A DNA stretch of 64,000 nucleotides, taken from NCBI RefSeq assembly GCF_900112165.1, contig NZ_FOKY01000001.1:310001-374000 (forward strand), given 5' to 3'. The position numbers and the translations under genes are program-made. The stretch comes from Brevinema andersonii (lineage in GTDB: Bacteria > Spirochaetota > Brevinematia > Brevinematales > Brevinemataceae). The notes under the pieces were generated by a model that did not search any database, had not been told where the DNA came from, and saw nothing but the letters and a program-made list of their open reading frames with translations. Positions 27,527-36,062 of the stretch are shown in pieces. Numbering within the stretch: the stretch's first letter is position 1; the number at the start of each line of letters is the position of its first letter.

Positions 27527-29647
27527 TCAGTTCTTTTTGTAGAGATCTATCATAAGAATGGTCAGATCATCCAGAGAAAGGCGATGATTCTTTCTATAGA
27601 AATAATTACGAAGCTTAATTTCATTAAGAATTTGTTCAGAATCCTTATCGCAATATTGGTGCAAAAATGCAGCAGCAGCTTCCGTTGGTTTTTGATCATC
27701 TGGTTCAAACAAATCTAGAAAACCATCCGTATAAAAAATAAAACGGTCACCATCTTCATAAGAAAATTCTGTACTATCACAATGTAAAATTTCGACAACT
27801 CCCAGAGGCACAGAACGTTTAAATCTAAGTAATGAAATTTGATTGTTACGTATTAAATAAGGCAAAGGATGCCCTGCAGAACAAAATTTAGCTTTCTGTT
27901 CGTCGAGATCAATTAAAGCAGCAAAACAAGTAATAAATTTACTTTCAGAAAAATTAAGATCAAATAACTTTTTATTAAGAATTTCCAGAAAAAATACAGG
28001 ATCAGTAGGAGCTCCTTTTTGAAGATTCTCCTTAAAACTAATATAAACTTCTTTAACCATAACGTTCATCATCGAAGAAGAAATTCCATGTCCACTAACA
28101 TCACTAACAAAGCATAAAGCATATTCTTTGTATTGAATATCAAAAAGATCGACATAATAAAAATCACCTCCTATATCATCAGACAATTCATAAATAGATA
28201 CTGTTTTAAAGTACGGTGTTTGAGGAAGCACTTTAGGGATTAAATTTTGTTGCATAATCCTTGCTGAACTTAATGCATCATAAAGGTTATTATTGATTTG
28301 CTCAAGAGCTTCTTTTTTCTCTTCAAGTTCCAACATTGTAGACATACGAATACTTTCATCAATAAAGAAAACAATAACACCCCCATAATCACTAACTGAA
28401 TTTTTGTGGACACGAAAAAATCTAATATTATAATATTTTTGATCAAAAATGTAATCAATATCTACAAATTCTGTACCTAAACTTTTTAGTGTATTGATTG
28501 CCTTATCAAATTCTTCACTAAACTGACGAGAAAATATTTTTTTCCCTTGAACACCAAAAAGATTCATAGGATTATCTAGAATTGTCCGAACACGTTGATT
28601 ATAAAAAATAATTTTATCATATTCGTCCAATATTAGAATACCATCTTGACTATTTTCAAGAATTGTATAATTAATAAAACTGTATTGTTGAATATTTTCT
28701 TTAAAAATTTCTTCCTTCGTAATATCCTTAATAATAACTGTATAACCCGCTATTTCAGTAGACAAAAGGGAAATCCTTTTAACGATAAGTTCGACTCTTA
28801 TCGGTACAGACATTCGATCTTTTAGTATAGTGAAAAATTTAACGTCGGGTTTTACTTCAAGTATTTCCAGAGCTTTGGGTAAAGCATCTTGCTCATCTGC
28901 ATGAAAAAGTACAGTAAATCTCTGACCAATAATTTCTACACTCCTGTAAGAAAATAATTTTTCAGCTCCTTTATTCCAAGAGACAATTTTTTCATTTTGA
29001 TCAAGGGAAATTACAGCATAATCATCAATTTCTTCAAGGAGAAATTGAGCAAAATTATCATCACTAACAAAAACGTTTCTAAGAACACCAGCATAAAAAT
29101 ATGACATTCTATCTCTAAAAAAGAGAGCACATAGTATAGAAAACATATAGTAATCTAAACGCGAAAAATATAAAGTAATAATAAATTCCAATTTTTTATT
29201 GTTTAGAAGAATAGGAATGGAAAGAGAATATTTAAGTCCCTGCTTTTGAGGAAAGTCAGGATCTGGAATAAAAAGATCCTCTTCTGTAGAGGGCATTAAA
29301 GATGAAAAATAATGTTTTTCATTAAGAGGAAAAGGATTTTTATTTATATGATCCATTAGTAACCCATAATACAGATCCCCTGTGGAAACAATCATTCGTA
29401 CTTCCTTATTTTCAACTTTGAGAAAAGAAATAAAAGTAGATAGGAAGAATTTACGCGATAATTCTGCAACATTTTCAAGAAAAGAATTTTTCCAGTCTGT
29501 CTTTAAACTAATTAGTGTTGTGTAACTTGAAAATATTTTGTCTATAAGTTTTGTAAAACGGAAAAAACTGCTTAAATAGACAAATAAACATAGTAATAGA
29601 ATAATAATTAAAATAACTGCAAATATAATTAGTAATTTTAAAAACAT
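27527..29647 (-). CDS. PAS-PAS-SpoIIE (PP2C-type) serine phosphatase
   Basis: A 706-residue protein. An N-terminal membrane span (residues 5-28) leads into a GAF-like region around residues 60-170. A PAS domain follows (EIDDYAVISLDQNEKIVSWN, then FSYRSVEIIGQ), then a second PAS (ILENSQDGILILDEYDKIIF). After a coiled coil comes the SpoIIE/RsbU phosphatase domain: DIGGDFYYV, CFVSDVSGHGISSSMM, FAALIDLDEQKAKFCSAGHP and DRFIFYTDGFLDLFEP, with the metal-binding aspartates present. Such proteins usually dephosphorylate anti-anti-sigma STAS proteins; no STAS or HPK partner is nearby. It is divergent from 30091 across the candidate origin region. Confidence 0.9.
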   Translation of the reverse strand: MFLKLLIIFAVILIIILLLCLFVYLSSFFRFTKLIDKIFSSYTTLISLKTDWKNSFLENVAELSRKFFLSTFISFLKVENKEVRMIVSTGDLYYGLLMDHINKNPFPLNEKHYFSSLMPSTEEDLFIPDPDFPQKQGLKYSLSIPILLNNKKLEFIITLYFSRLDYYMFSILCALFFRDRMSYFYAGVLRNVFVSDDNFAQFLLEEIDDYAVISLDQNEKIVSWNKGAEKLFSYRSVEIIGQRFTVLFHADEQDALPKALEILEVKPDVKFFTILKDRMSVPIRVELIVKRISLLSTEIAGYTVIIKDITKEEIFKENIQQYSFINYTILENSQDGILILDEYDKIIFYNQRVRTILDNPMNLFGVQGKKIFSRQFSEEFDKAINTLKSLGTEFVDIDYIFDQKYYNIRFFRVHKNSVSDYGGVIVFFIDESIRMSTMLELEEKKEALEQINNNLYDALSSARIMQQNLIPKVLPQTPYFKTVSIYELSDDIGGDFYYVDLFDIQYKEYALCFVSDVSGHGISSSMMNVMVKEVYISFKENLQKGAPTDPVFFLEILNKKLFDLNFSESKFITCFAALIDLDEQKAKFCSAGHPLPYLIRNNQISLLRFKRSVPLGVVEILHCDSTEFSYEDGDRFIFYTDGFLDLFEPDDQKPTEAAAAFLHQYCDKDSEQILNEIKLRNYFYRKNHRLSLDDLTILMIDLYKKN

Positions 29648-30090
29648 ATTTTTCCTTTAAATATTAATAGATTTTATTTCGTCATATTTGGAAAAATTAT
29701 TAAGATATTTCTGTGATATAATACTACAGAACTTTTATTAAAATTAAACAGTAGTATTAGTTTTAGGTTTTTATTTTTTGTGTTAAAAGTTTATTTAAAA
29801 TATTAAATTGTAATAGCTTATATAAATTTTAAATTGTGTTTAACTTGAAATGAACCTGAAGAGATTTGTTTGGAGTTATGAAATTTTGTGCGATTTTTAT
29901 TTTCTAAATATTTTTCTACAAAATGTGCTAAAGAGTATTCAATAATAATCCAAGTTATGCACAAAATTAAGCATAAAAGATATTTTTGTCAAATTAACTT
30001 TTACTTTTTGTAAAGAAAATTTAACACTTAAGTTTTGACTGCTACCCGGCCGATATCAAAAAAGATACTTTTATTTCAGTGGGTATTTCT
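29648..30090. other. AT-rich divergent intergenic region, candidate replication origin
   Basis: 443 bp without a gene, very AT-rich, between divergent genes. It contains TTATGCACA (29955-29963, fits the DnaA box TTATNCACA) and a one-mismatch copy in reverse, TGTGTTTAA (29835-29843). A TATAAT preceded by TGA lies at 29717-29722. The + strand looks richer in A and C to the left and in T and G to the right, and genes on both sides point away. Only one exact box is visible and dnaA is not in the window, so this is a hypothesis. Confidence 0.4.
30029..30056 (+). promoter_or_regulatory. Flagellar sigma-28/sigma-D-like promoter
   Basis: TAAG (30029-30032), 16-nt spacer, GCCGATAT (30049-30056). The -10 octamer is identical to the sigma-D consensus and close to sigma-28 GCCGATAA; the -35 differs by one base from TAAA and the spacer by one nt. 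It is 34 bp before the ATG at 30091. Confidence 0.6.
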
Positions 30091-32277
30091 ATGAGGAAAG
30101 TTTCTTTTGTGATAGGTCTCTTATTGTCCGTTTGGGTACTTCTTTCTGTCAAAGCACAAGGTCAGCAAGGTATAGGGTCGTTCAAGAATGTTGTCACCGG
30201 ATTAGCGGTGAGGACAGTGAATAACAACAGTATTGAACTTGAATGGAAATCGGATATTCCTCAAGGAATTTTTAATATTTATAAGAATCCTACAAATACT
30301 ATTAATACCCGCTTCATATTAAGGGAGTCAGATTATGTTGGTTCTTTTAATCTTCAAGGTCAACAGTTCGGTAAATATTATTTATACCGTTATTCAGTGC
30401 CCATGAATAAAAGTGGAAAGTTTTATTTTTCTGTAATGGCAAGTCAAGGAGCTGCTTTTGATGATGCTATTCATAGCGGTCTTCCTGATGTCTCAGGACG
30501 AGATTATAGTGCATTACCTGCTCTTAATTTTACTCTTCAGCCTGTTTATTTTAATCTCAAAAAACAAATTACTGAGCCTCCACCAGTACCTTATTTGCCT
30601 TATAGGGGATATTTTATCACATCCCTTGATCTTTTTGCAGAAGAGGATATTTTTCGGTTGACCTGGACTGTTTATCCCAAGGATTTAGATCAATATGTTT
30701 TCAAAATTTACCGAAGCCGTTACCCTTTGGGGCAATTTAGTAGTCCGCAAGGGCTTCCTGAATATGCACGAGTTACTAATCGTTTTTATTATGAAGATAA
30801 GAATATTAATTTTGAAGTCCCTTATTATTATGCTGTAGTTGCAGAAAATACGATGCAATGGGATATAGGGATCAACCTTTTCTCACGGCCTGCAGTTGTG
30901 GTTCGCGATGCTCCTCCTTATCAGATGCCAACCCAGGTTGAATTTACTAAGAATAAGCGTCCTTTACCGGTTCTGTCTGCGGAACTACTTTCCGAAGATG
31001 CTATTCAAAAGGCTGTGGAACAAACTTTATCGAATCTTCAAATTGCTCCTATTAGAAGAAGTAGTCCTGCTCCTACTTTGCCACAAAAAACTATCGAGCA
31101 ACCCTTTAATATTACTCCTTTGACTCCTGAAGATATTACTAATAGTACAGATGGTAATTATTTTCTTCAACAGGGACAGATTTTTAGAGCGGGACGTATA
31201 AGAAATGAAAGTAACTTTGAATCAAAGATTCGCAAGGCTTTCGAGCAGAATATTAGCCTTCAGGAAGAGATAGAACGCAAGTTTCTTCAGGACGCTCGGG
31301 CAGATTATAAAAATTTCTTAAAAGATATTGCTGTTATCGAAAATAGAATTGTTTTGCATGAAAAAATGCGCGACCGATTGTTGAGATTGGATAATATCGA
31401 TAGGAAAACTTTTAAAAGAGAGTTAGATAGTTTTTTCAAAGACAGAGATCAAATTCGTTTACTAGAGTTTGATACGAAGGCTTTTGTACGCAGTATTTCT
31501 AATAAACGAATTCTTCGTGAAAAGGAATTATTCATAGATTTGCAAAAAATACAAGATGATTGGCACGAAATACAAGCTAACTTAAAACAAGAAATTAAAG
31601 CTTTTCAACTTGCTCGAGGGGTTTCTGATAAATTTAACAATCTGAATCCAAAGAAAATCAATATTCAACCTGTTTTAGGTACAGTTAATTTCGATAGTTC
31701 GCAAAAAATACAGACACCTTTTACTGACAGAACACCCAAGCAGTGTGAATTTGTTGATCCTTATGTTTATGAATTCCCTCAGCAAATTCCCCCAAAGGAG
31801 CGTATAGAAAAAATCCGGCAATATTATGATGATATTATTATTGAAAAAGTACCAACATTAGATCAAAACCCACCTGAAACTTGGTTGAAATCTTTTGAAT
31901 TTTGGCTTCGTGACAACGCTGACCTTTGGCAGGAAAAGATAACACAGTGGCGTAGTAGTGTTCCTGATGTGTTAGGACAGCAATATGATTCAGTTCAGAG
32001 CAAATGGTTATATCCTGAACAAAATTTAGCGCTGCGCGAAGGTATAAAAGCAGTTCAAGAAGAGCGCTATGCTGAAGCAGTATATCTTCTAGTTTTATCC
32101 CCTCGTGATCCACGTGGCTTGATGTTATTGGGTCAGTCTTACTATCATCTTGGCGCATATAGAGAAGCTTTTTCAGTGTTTTTAACAGCGACAAGTATGC
32201 ATATTCCTGAAGCAAAATTATGGATGGAGCTTTCTGCAGAAAAAATACTTCAGCGCCACTTGCGGGAAGCATCCTAG
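30091..32277 (+). CDS. Exported Fn3-like / coiled-coil / TPR protein
   Basis: A 728-residue protein. A signal peptide (MRKVSFVIGLLLSVWVLLSV, cleavage near KA-QG) is followed by two beta-sandwich Fn3-like modules (IELEWKSDIPQGIFNIYKN; FRLTWTVYPKDLDQYVFKIY). A long charged helical segment covers about residues 370-520 (EEIERKFLQDARADYKNFL and onward). The C-terminus holds TPR-like helices (KAVQEERYAEAVYLLVLSP, LGQSYYHLGAYREAFSVFL). The ATG at 30091 is preferred over an in-frame GTG at 30079. It is preceded by the sigma-28-like promoter and followed 11 bp later by another TPR protein. A role in the periplasmic flagellar apparatus is inferred from promoter and architecture only. Confidence 0.65.
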   Translation: MRKVSFVIGLLLSVWVLLSVKAQGQQGIGSFKNVVTGLAVRTVNNNSIELEWKSDIPQGIFNIYKNPTNTINTRFILRESDYVGSFNLQGQQFGKYYLYRYSVPMNKSGKFYFSVMASQGAAFDDAIHSGLPDVSGRDYSALPALNFTLQPVYFNLKKQITEPPPVPYLPYRGYFITSLDLFAEEDIFRLTWTVYPKDLDQYVFKIYRSRYPLGQFSSPQGLPEYARVTNRFYYEDKNINFEVPYYYAVVAENTMQWDIGINLFSRPAVVVRDAPPYQMPTQVEFTKNKRPLPVLSAELLSEDAIQKAVEQTLSNLQIAPIRRSSPAPTLPQKTIEQPFNITPLTPEDITNSTDGNYFLQQGQIFRAGRIRNESNFESKIRKAFEQNISLQEEIERKFLQDARADYKNFLKDIAVIENRIVLHEKMRDRLLRLDNIDRKTFKRELDSFFKDRDQIRLLEFDTKAFVRSISNKRILREKELFIDLQKIQDDWHEIQANLKQEIKAFQLARGVSDKFNNLNPKKINIQPVLGTVNFDSSQKIQTPFTDRTPKQCEFVDPYVYEFPQQIPPKERIEKIRQYYDDIIIEKVPTLDQNPPETWLKSFEFWLRDNADLWQEKITQWRSSVPDVLGQQYDSVQSKWLYPEQNLALREGIKAVQEERYAEAVYLLVLSPRDPRGLMLLGQSYYHLGAYREAFSVFLTATSMHIPEAKLWMELSAEKILQRHLREAS

Positions 32278-32288
32278 AAAGGTGAATT

Positions 32289-33461
32289 ATGAGAAGAAAT
32301 TATTCATATGCCGGTAGAAATTCTTTAAATCAAAGCGGTTTGGCGATGCTGTGTCTATTAATATTTTTTACAGCAACAGGAATATTTTTGAGTTTATTTT
32401 TTTACCAGGATTTAAAAAATGCGCTTCGTAAATTTAAAGAGTTCCAGAAACCTTTAACACCGGTACTTATTCGGCCAGAAATTTCAGTTCCAAAATTAGA
32501 AACAATAACGAATGATTCGGATCCCAGTGAAAAAGAAGCCGAAAAAATTTTTATTGCATACGATCTGGGTGATGATAAACTAGCCTCGCGATTGATTACG
32601 GATTTTCTTGCAAATTATTCAAGTAATCCTTTACAAAACAGAGTTCGTATTATTGGCGCTAATCTTATGTATAAACGCGGAGATTCCGCTGGTGCTTTAG
32701 CTTACATAAAAAAAGTTTTAAGTGAAAACGAATTAGAGAACAAAGATTTTACGGATGCAGTACTTTTGCTGGGATCAATTGCACGCGAACAAAAACAATA
32801 TGATTCTTTTATTCAATCTTATCTTGAACAGGCTTACTTCCGTGCTTCAGAGCCTTCTAAATCTATGTTAGCTTTTTACTTAGGTTATATTATGATCCAT
32901 AACAAAGATTTTAAAAATGCAGCTTCATATTTTAATAATGTTATTGGAGAAAATGGAGTTTTAGGGAGGGCAGATCTTTATGCAGCGCAGGAGATGCGTC
33001 CTGAAACAATTAATACTTTTGCAAATTTTCTGGATCTTTATCCAGCTTCTCAAAATTTTTCTTATGTTAAAGAGGCATTTATCAGAGAATCGAAACTTCA
33101 AGCTTCTAGTTTAGCTGCACGGGGATATTTAGATTCAGCTGTTAATTTTTATCAAAATATTGCTGCGCGCTTTCCAGGCACTCAAGATGCTGATTTTGCG
33201 AGACTTCAAATTGCTGATATTTATATTCAAAAAAAAGACCTCAAAAAGGCTGTAACAATATTAGAGCAAATTCTTGATAACGATGATAAATTTTATGATC
33301 CAGATGCACTATTTCGACTGGGTAAGATACACTTTGAACAGGATAATCCCGAACGAGCTCTCAATTCTTTCCGAACGCTTACAGAGCAATTTCCTTCTAG
33401 CCCAATGGTCCACCAAGCTCAAGAATGGCAAAAGTTAATACTTGAATCATTTGCTAATTAA
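32289..33461 (+). CDS. Membrane-anchored TPR protein
   Basis: A 390-residue protein with one N-terminal membrane span (residues ~18-42) and, by the positive-inside rule, its bulk in the periplasm. From residue ~75 to the end it is a TPR superhelix: ALAYIKKVLSENELENKDF, AFYLGYIMIHNKDFKNAASY, ARGYLDSAVNFYQNIAARFP, KDLKKAVTILEQILDND and DALFRLGKIHFEQDNPERAL. The ATG has AAAGGTG upstream. It probably forms an operon with the preceding Fn3/TPR gene. Periplasmic TPR proteins build the flagellar collar in Borrelia; similarity at that level is suggestive, not proof. Confidence 0.7.
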   Translation: MRRNYSYAGRNSLNQSGLAMLCLLIFFTATGIFLSLFFYQDLKNALRKFKEFQKPLTPVLIRPEISVPKLETITNDSDPSEKEAEKIFIAYDLGDDKLASRLITDFLANYSSNPLQNRVRIIGANLMYKRGDSAGALAYIKKVLSENELENKDFTDAVLLLGSIAREQKQYDSFIQSYLEQAYFRASEPSKSMLAFYLGYIMIHNKDFKNAASYFNNVIGENGVLGRADLYAAQEMRPETINTFANFLDLYPASQNFSYVKEAFIRESKLQASSLAARGYLDSAVNFYQNIAARFPGTQDADFARLQIADIYIQKKDLKKAVTILEQILDNDDKFYDPDALFRLGKIHFEQDNPERALNSFRTLTEQFPSSPMVHQAQEWQKLILESFAN

Positions 33462-33505
33462 TGTTATGATGTGTGGTAGAATGGAAAAGGGTAGGGGCTG
33501 TTTTC

Positions 33506-34915
33506 ATGAGCACAGCATTTTTAGTGACTTTTTTAGTATACTTGATTTTTTTGATGAGTGTTGGTATTTATTTTTATTTCAAAACTAGCAATTTAGAACA
33601 ATATCTTCTTGGCGGTCGAGGTGTTGGTGCTTGGGTAACTGCTCTTTCTGCTCAAGCTAGTGATATGAGTGGCTGGTTGCTTTTAGGCTTACCTGGAGCT
33701 GTTTATCTTTTTGGTGTCAATCAAATGTGGATTGCTATCGGACTTATTATAGGAACTTTTCTTAATTGGCACTTTATTGCACCAAAACTGCGTATTGCTA
33801 CTGAAGAAACTCAAACCATAACCCTTCCTATGTTTTTTCAAAAAAAACTTCACAATTCAAACGGCATGATAAAAAACTTTTCTGCTATTGTTATTTTATT
33901 TTTCTTCACAATTTATGCTTCTTCCGGTTTAGTTGCTGCTGGAAAACTTTTTGAAAGTGTTTTTGGACTCAACTATTATACTGCTGTTATTATTGGCATG
34001 TTTACTATTGTTTTTTATACATTTTTGGGTGGTTATCTTGCATCTGTTTGGACCGACTTTTTTCAGGGAATTATTATGTTTTTTGCAATTATTATGGTTC
34101 CTATTTTTGCTTATAATGTGGTTGGAGGCTGGCAGAGTTTATCTGAAGTTTTGCTTGAAAAAAATATTTCCCGAAATCTGTTTGATAGGGTTACACTATT
34201 GGGAGTGTTATCGTCGTTGTCCTGGGGATTGGGATATTTCGGACAGCCGCATATTTTAGCACGTTTTATGAGTGTCTCTTCTCTCAAAGAGCTATCCAAA
34301 GCACAAAATATTGCAATGATTTGGGTTATTATTTCATTATTTGGTTCTGTTGCTATAGGATTGACTGGTATTGGTTTATTCCAAAATATTAATCAGCTTC
34401 GTGGTGATTCGGAGCTTGTTTTTATTATGTCTGTGCAACAATTATTCAATCCTTGGCTGGGAGGGATTTTACTTGCAGCGATTCTTTCTGCAATCATGTC
34501 AACAATAGATTCGCAACTTTTAGTGTCATCTACGACGCTTACTGAAGATTTTTACCGCCTTGTTCGGAAAGATGCTTCCGAACACGAATTAATTACAATA
34601 GGTCGCTTAAGTGTTATTTTGATTTCTTTATTAGCTTTGGGATTAGCTTTGAATCCTCAGTTAAAAGTTTTTTCTTTGGTGTCTTATGCGTGGGCTGGTT
34701 TTGGTGTGGTCTTTAGTCCTGTTGTTATTGTGCTTCTTTACAAACCTGAAATCAAAGCAAAAAGTGTTTTTTTCGGTATGATTTCGGGTCTTCTTGTGTT
34801 GTTTCTTTGGAAATTTTTGAAATATGACAGTTTTTTATATGAGCTTTTGCCAGGATTTTTAGCTAATGCATTTACTATGATACTTTCTGAATATTTATTT
34901 AAATCTAAACAATAG
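33506..34915 (+). CDS. putP: Sodium:solute symporter, PutP type
   Basis: A 469-residue transporter of the SSS family with about 12-13 hydrophobic segments. Close PutP motifs are visible: AQASDMSGWLLLGLPGAVYL, FFFTIYASSGLVAAGKLFES, FLGGYLASVWTDFFQGIIMF, SAIMSTIDSQLLVSSTTLTE and FSLVSYAWAGFGVVFSPVV. The family couples substrate uptake to Na+, here by sequence most like proline. AGGGG lies 8 nt before the ATG at 33506; the open frame extends 11 codons upstream without support. It is 9 bp upstream of galK, so a galactose-related substrate cannot be excluded. Confidence 0.85.
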   Translation: MSTAFLVTFLVYLIFLMSVGIYFYFKTSNLEQYLLGGRGVGAWVTALSAQASDMSGWLLLGLPGAVYLFGVNQMWIAIGLIIGTFLNWHFIAPKLRIATEETQTITLPMFFQKKLHNSNGMIKNFSAIVILFFFTIYASSGLVAAGKLFESVFGLNYYTAVIIGMFTIVFYTFLGGYLASVWTDFFQGIIMFFAIIMVPIFAYNVVGGWQSLSEVLLEKNISRNLFDRVTLLGVLSSLSWGLGYFGQPHILARFMSVSSLKELSKAQNIAMIWVIISLFGSVAIGLTGIGLFQNINQLRGDSELVFIMSVQQLFNPWLGGILLAAILSAIMSTIDSQLLVSSTTLTEDFYRLVRKDASEHELITIGRLSVILISLLALGLALNPQLKVFSLVSYAWAGFGVVFSPVVIVLLYKPEIKAKSVFFGMISGLLVLFLWKFLKYDSFLYELLPGFLANAFTMILSEYLFKSKQ

Positions 34916-34924
34916 AAGGATGTT

Positions 34925-36046
34925 ATGGATTTATCAGCTTCTTTTCAACAGTTTTACAATACCTCACCTCAAGCACAACATTTTGCACCCGGGCGTGTTA
35001 ATCTTATTGGTGAGCATACGGATTATAATGGAGGTTGTGTGCTGCCGGTTCCTCTTTCAGTTGGCACTTATCTTGCTATTGCACCCCGTTTCGATCAAAA
35101 CGCTTCTTTTATGTCTTTAAATTTTGAAAATTTAGGCATTTTAGAAACTGATATTTCTATGATCAATAATAAAGAATCTCTTCATTGGGCTAATTATTTA
35201 ATGGGTGTACTTAATAGTTTGAAGCAAAAAAATATACATATTCCTCATGGATTTAATGTTTTGGTGTATGGTGATATTCCTCATGGTTCTGGGCTTTCTT
35301 CATCAGCGTCACTGGGAGTTGTGTTTATTGATGCGCTTAATAATTTATTTTCCTTAGGTTTGGATGGCATAGAAAAAGCTCTGATTGCTCAAAAAGCAGA
35401 ACATTTTGCGGGAACCCAATGTGGAATTATGGATCAATTTGCATCATCTATGGGCAAAAAAAATCATGCTATTCTTCTGAACTGTGAAACTCTTCAGTAT
35501 GAATATATACCATTGAATTTTGGTGACTATTGTCTTGTGATTATTAACTCTAAAAAACCTCGCGCATTAAACGAATCAAAATATAATGAGCGCCGACAGG
35601 AATGTGAGTTTGCACTTACTATGTTGCAAAAACATATACCTATAGAATCGCTATCTGCTTTAGATGATGAAATTTTTAACAGCCATCGACATCTTTTAAG
35701 CGATACACTTCAAAAAAGGGTTCGTCATGTTTTTACGGAAAATCAACGTACATTTCAAGCACGGAATTTTTTAATAGAAAATGATTTATTTTCTTTTGGC
35801 AAGCTTTTAAATAAATCACATGCTTCTTTGAGAGACGACTATGAAGTAACAGGATACGAATTAGATAAACTTGCAGAACTTGCTCGAAATTTTGATGGAG
35901 TGCTAGGTGCTCGAATGACAGGCGCTGGTTTTGGTGGTTGTGTTATTGCTTTAGTTCCTCGGGGTATTAAAGAGGTGTTTAAAAGTTTTATTTCTTCTGA
36001 ATATCAGAAGACTGTAGGCTTAAAACCAGAATTTTTAGTCCAATAA
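34925..36046 (+). CDS. galK: Galactokinase
   Basis: A 373-residue GHMP kinase phosphorylating galactose at C1. The galactokinase signature APGRVNLIGEHTDYNGG lies at residues 21-37, the ATP-binding GHMP motif is GDIPHGSGLSSSASLG, and the C-terminal motif is GARMTGAGFGGCVIAL. The catalytic aspartate is within GTQCGIMDQFASSMG. The ATG follows AAGGA. It is followed 16 bp later by galT, giving the first two Leloir enzymes in order; galE and galM are not in view. The mglBAC galactose uptake genes lie immediately beyond, convergently. Confidence 0.96.
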   Translation: MDLSASFQQFYNTSPQAQHFAPGRVNLIGEHTDYNGGCVLPVPLSVGTYLAIAPRFDQNASFMSLNFENLGILETDISMINNKESLHWANYLMGVLNSLKQKNIHIPHGFNVLVYGDIPHGSGLSSSASLGVVFIDALNNLFSLGLDGIEKALIAQKAEHFAGTQCGIMDQFASSMGKKNHAILLNCETLQYEYIPLNFGDYCLVIINSKKPRALNESKYNERRQECEFALTMLQKHIPIESLSALDDEIFNSHRHLLSDTLQKRVRHVFTENQRTFQARNFLIENDLFSFGKLLNKSHASLRDDYEVTGYELDKLAELARNFDGVLGARMTGAGFGGCVIALVPRGIKEVFKSFISSEYQKTVGLKPEFLVQ

Positions 36047-36062
36047 AATAGGGAGTTGCATT

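Noticed and set aside
29890-29925. Tiny open frame MKFCAIFIF after a GGAG in the divergent gap
   Set aside because: Nine codons only, spacer too short, no sign of conservation; likely chance in AT-rich DNA.
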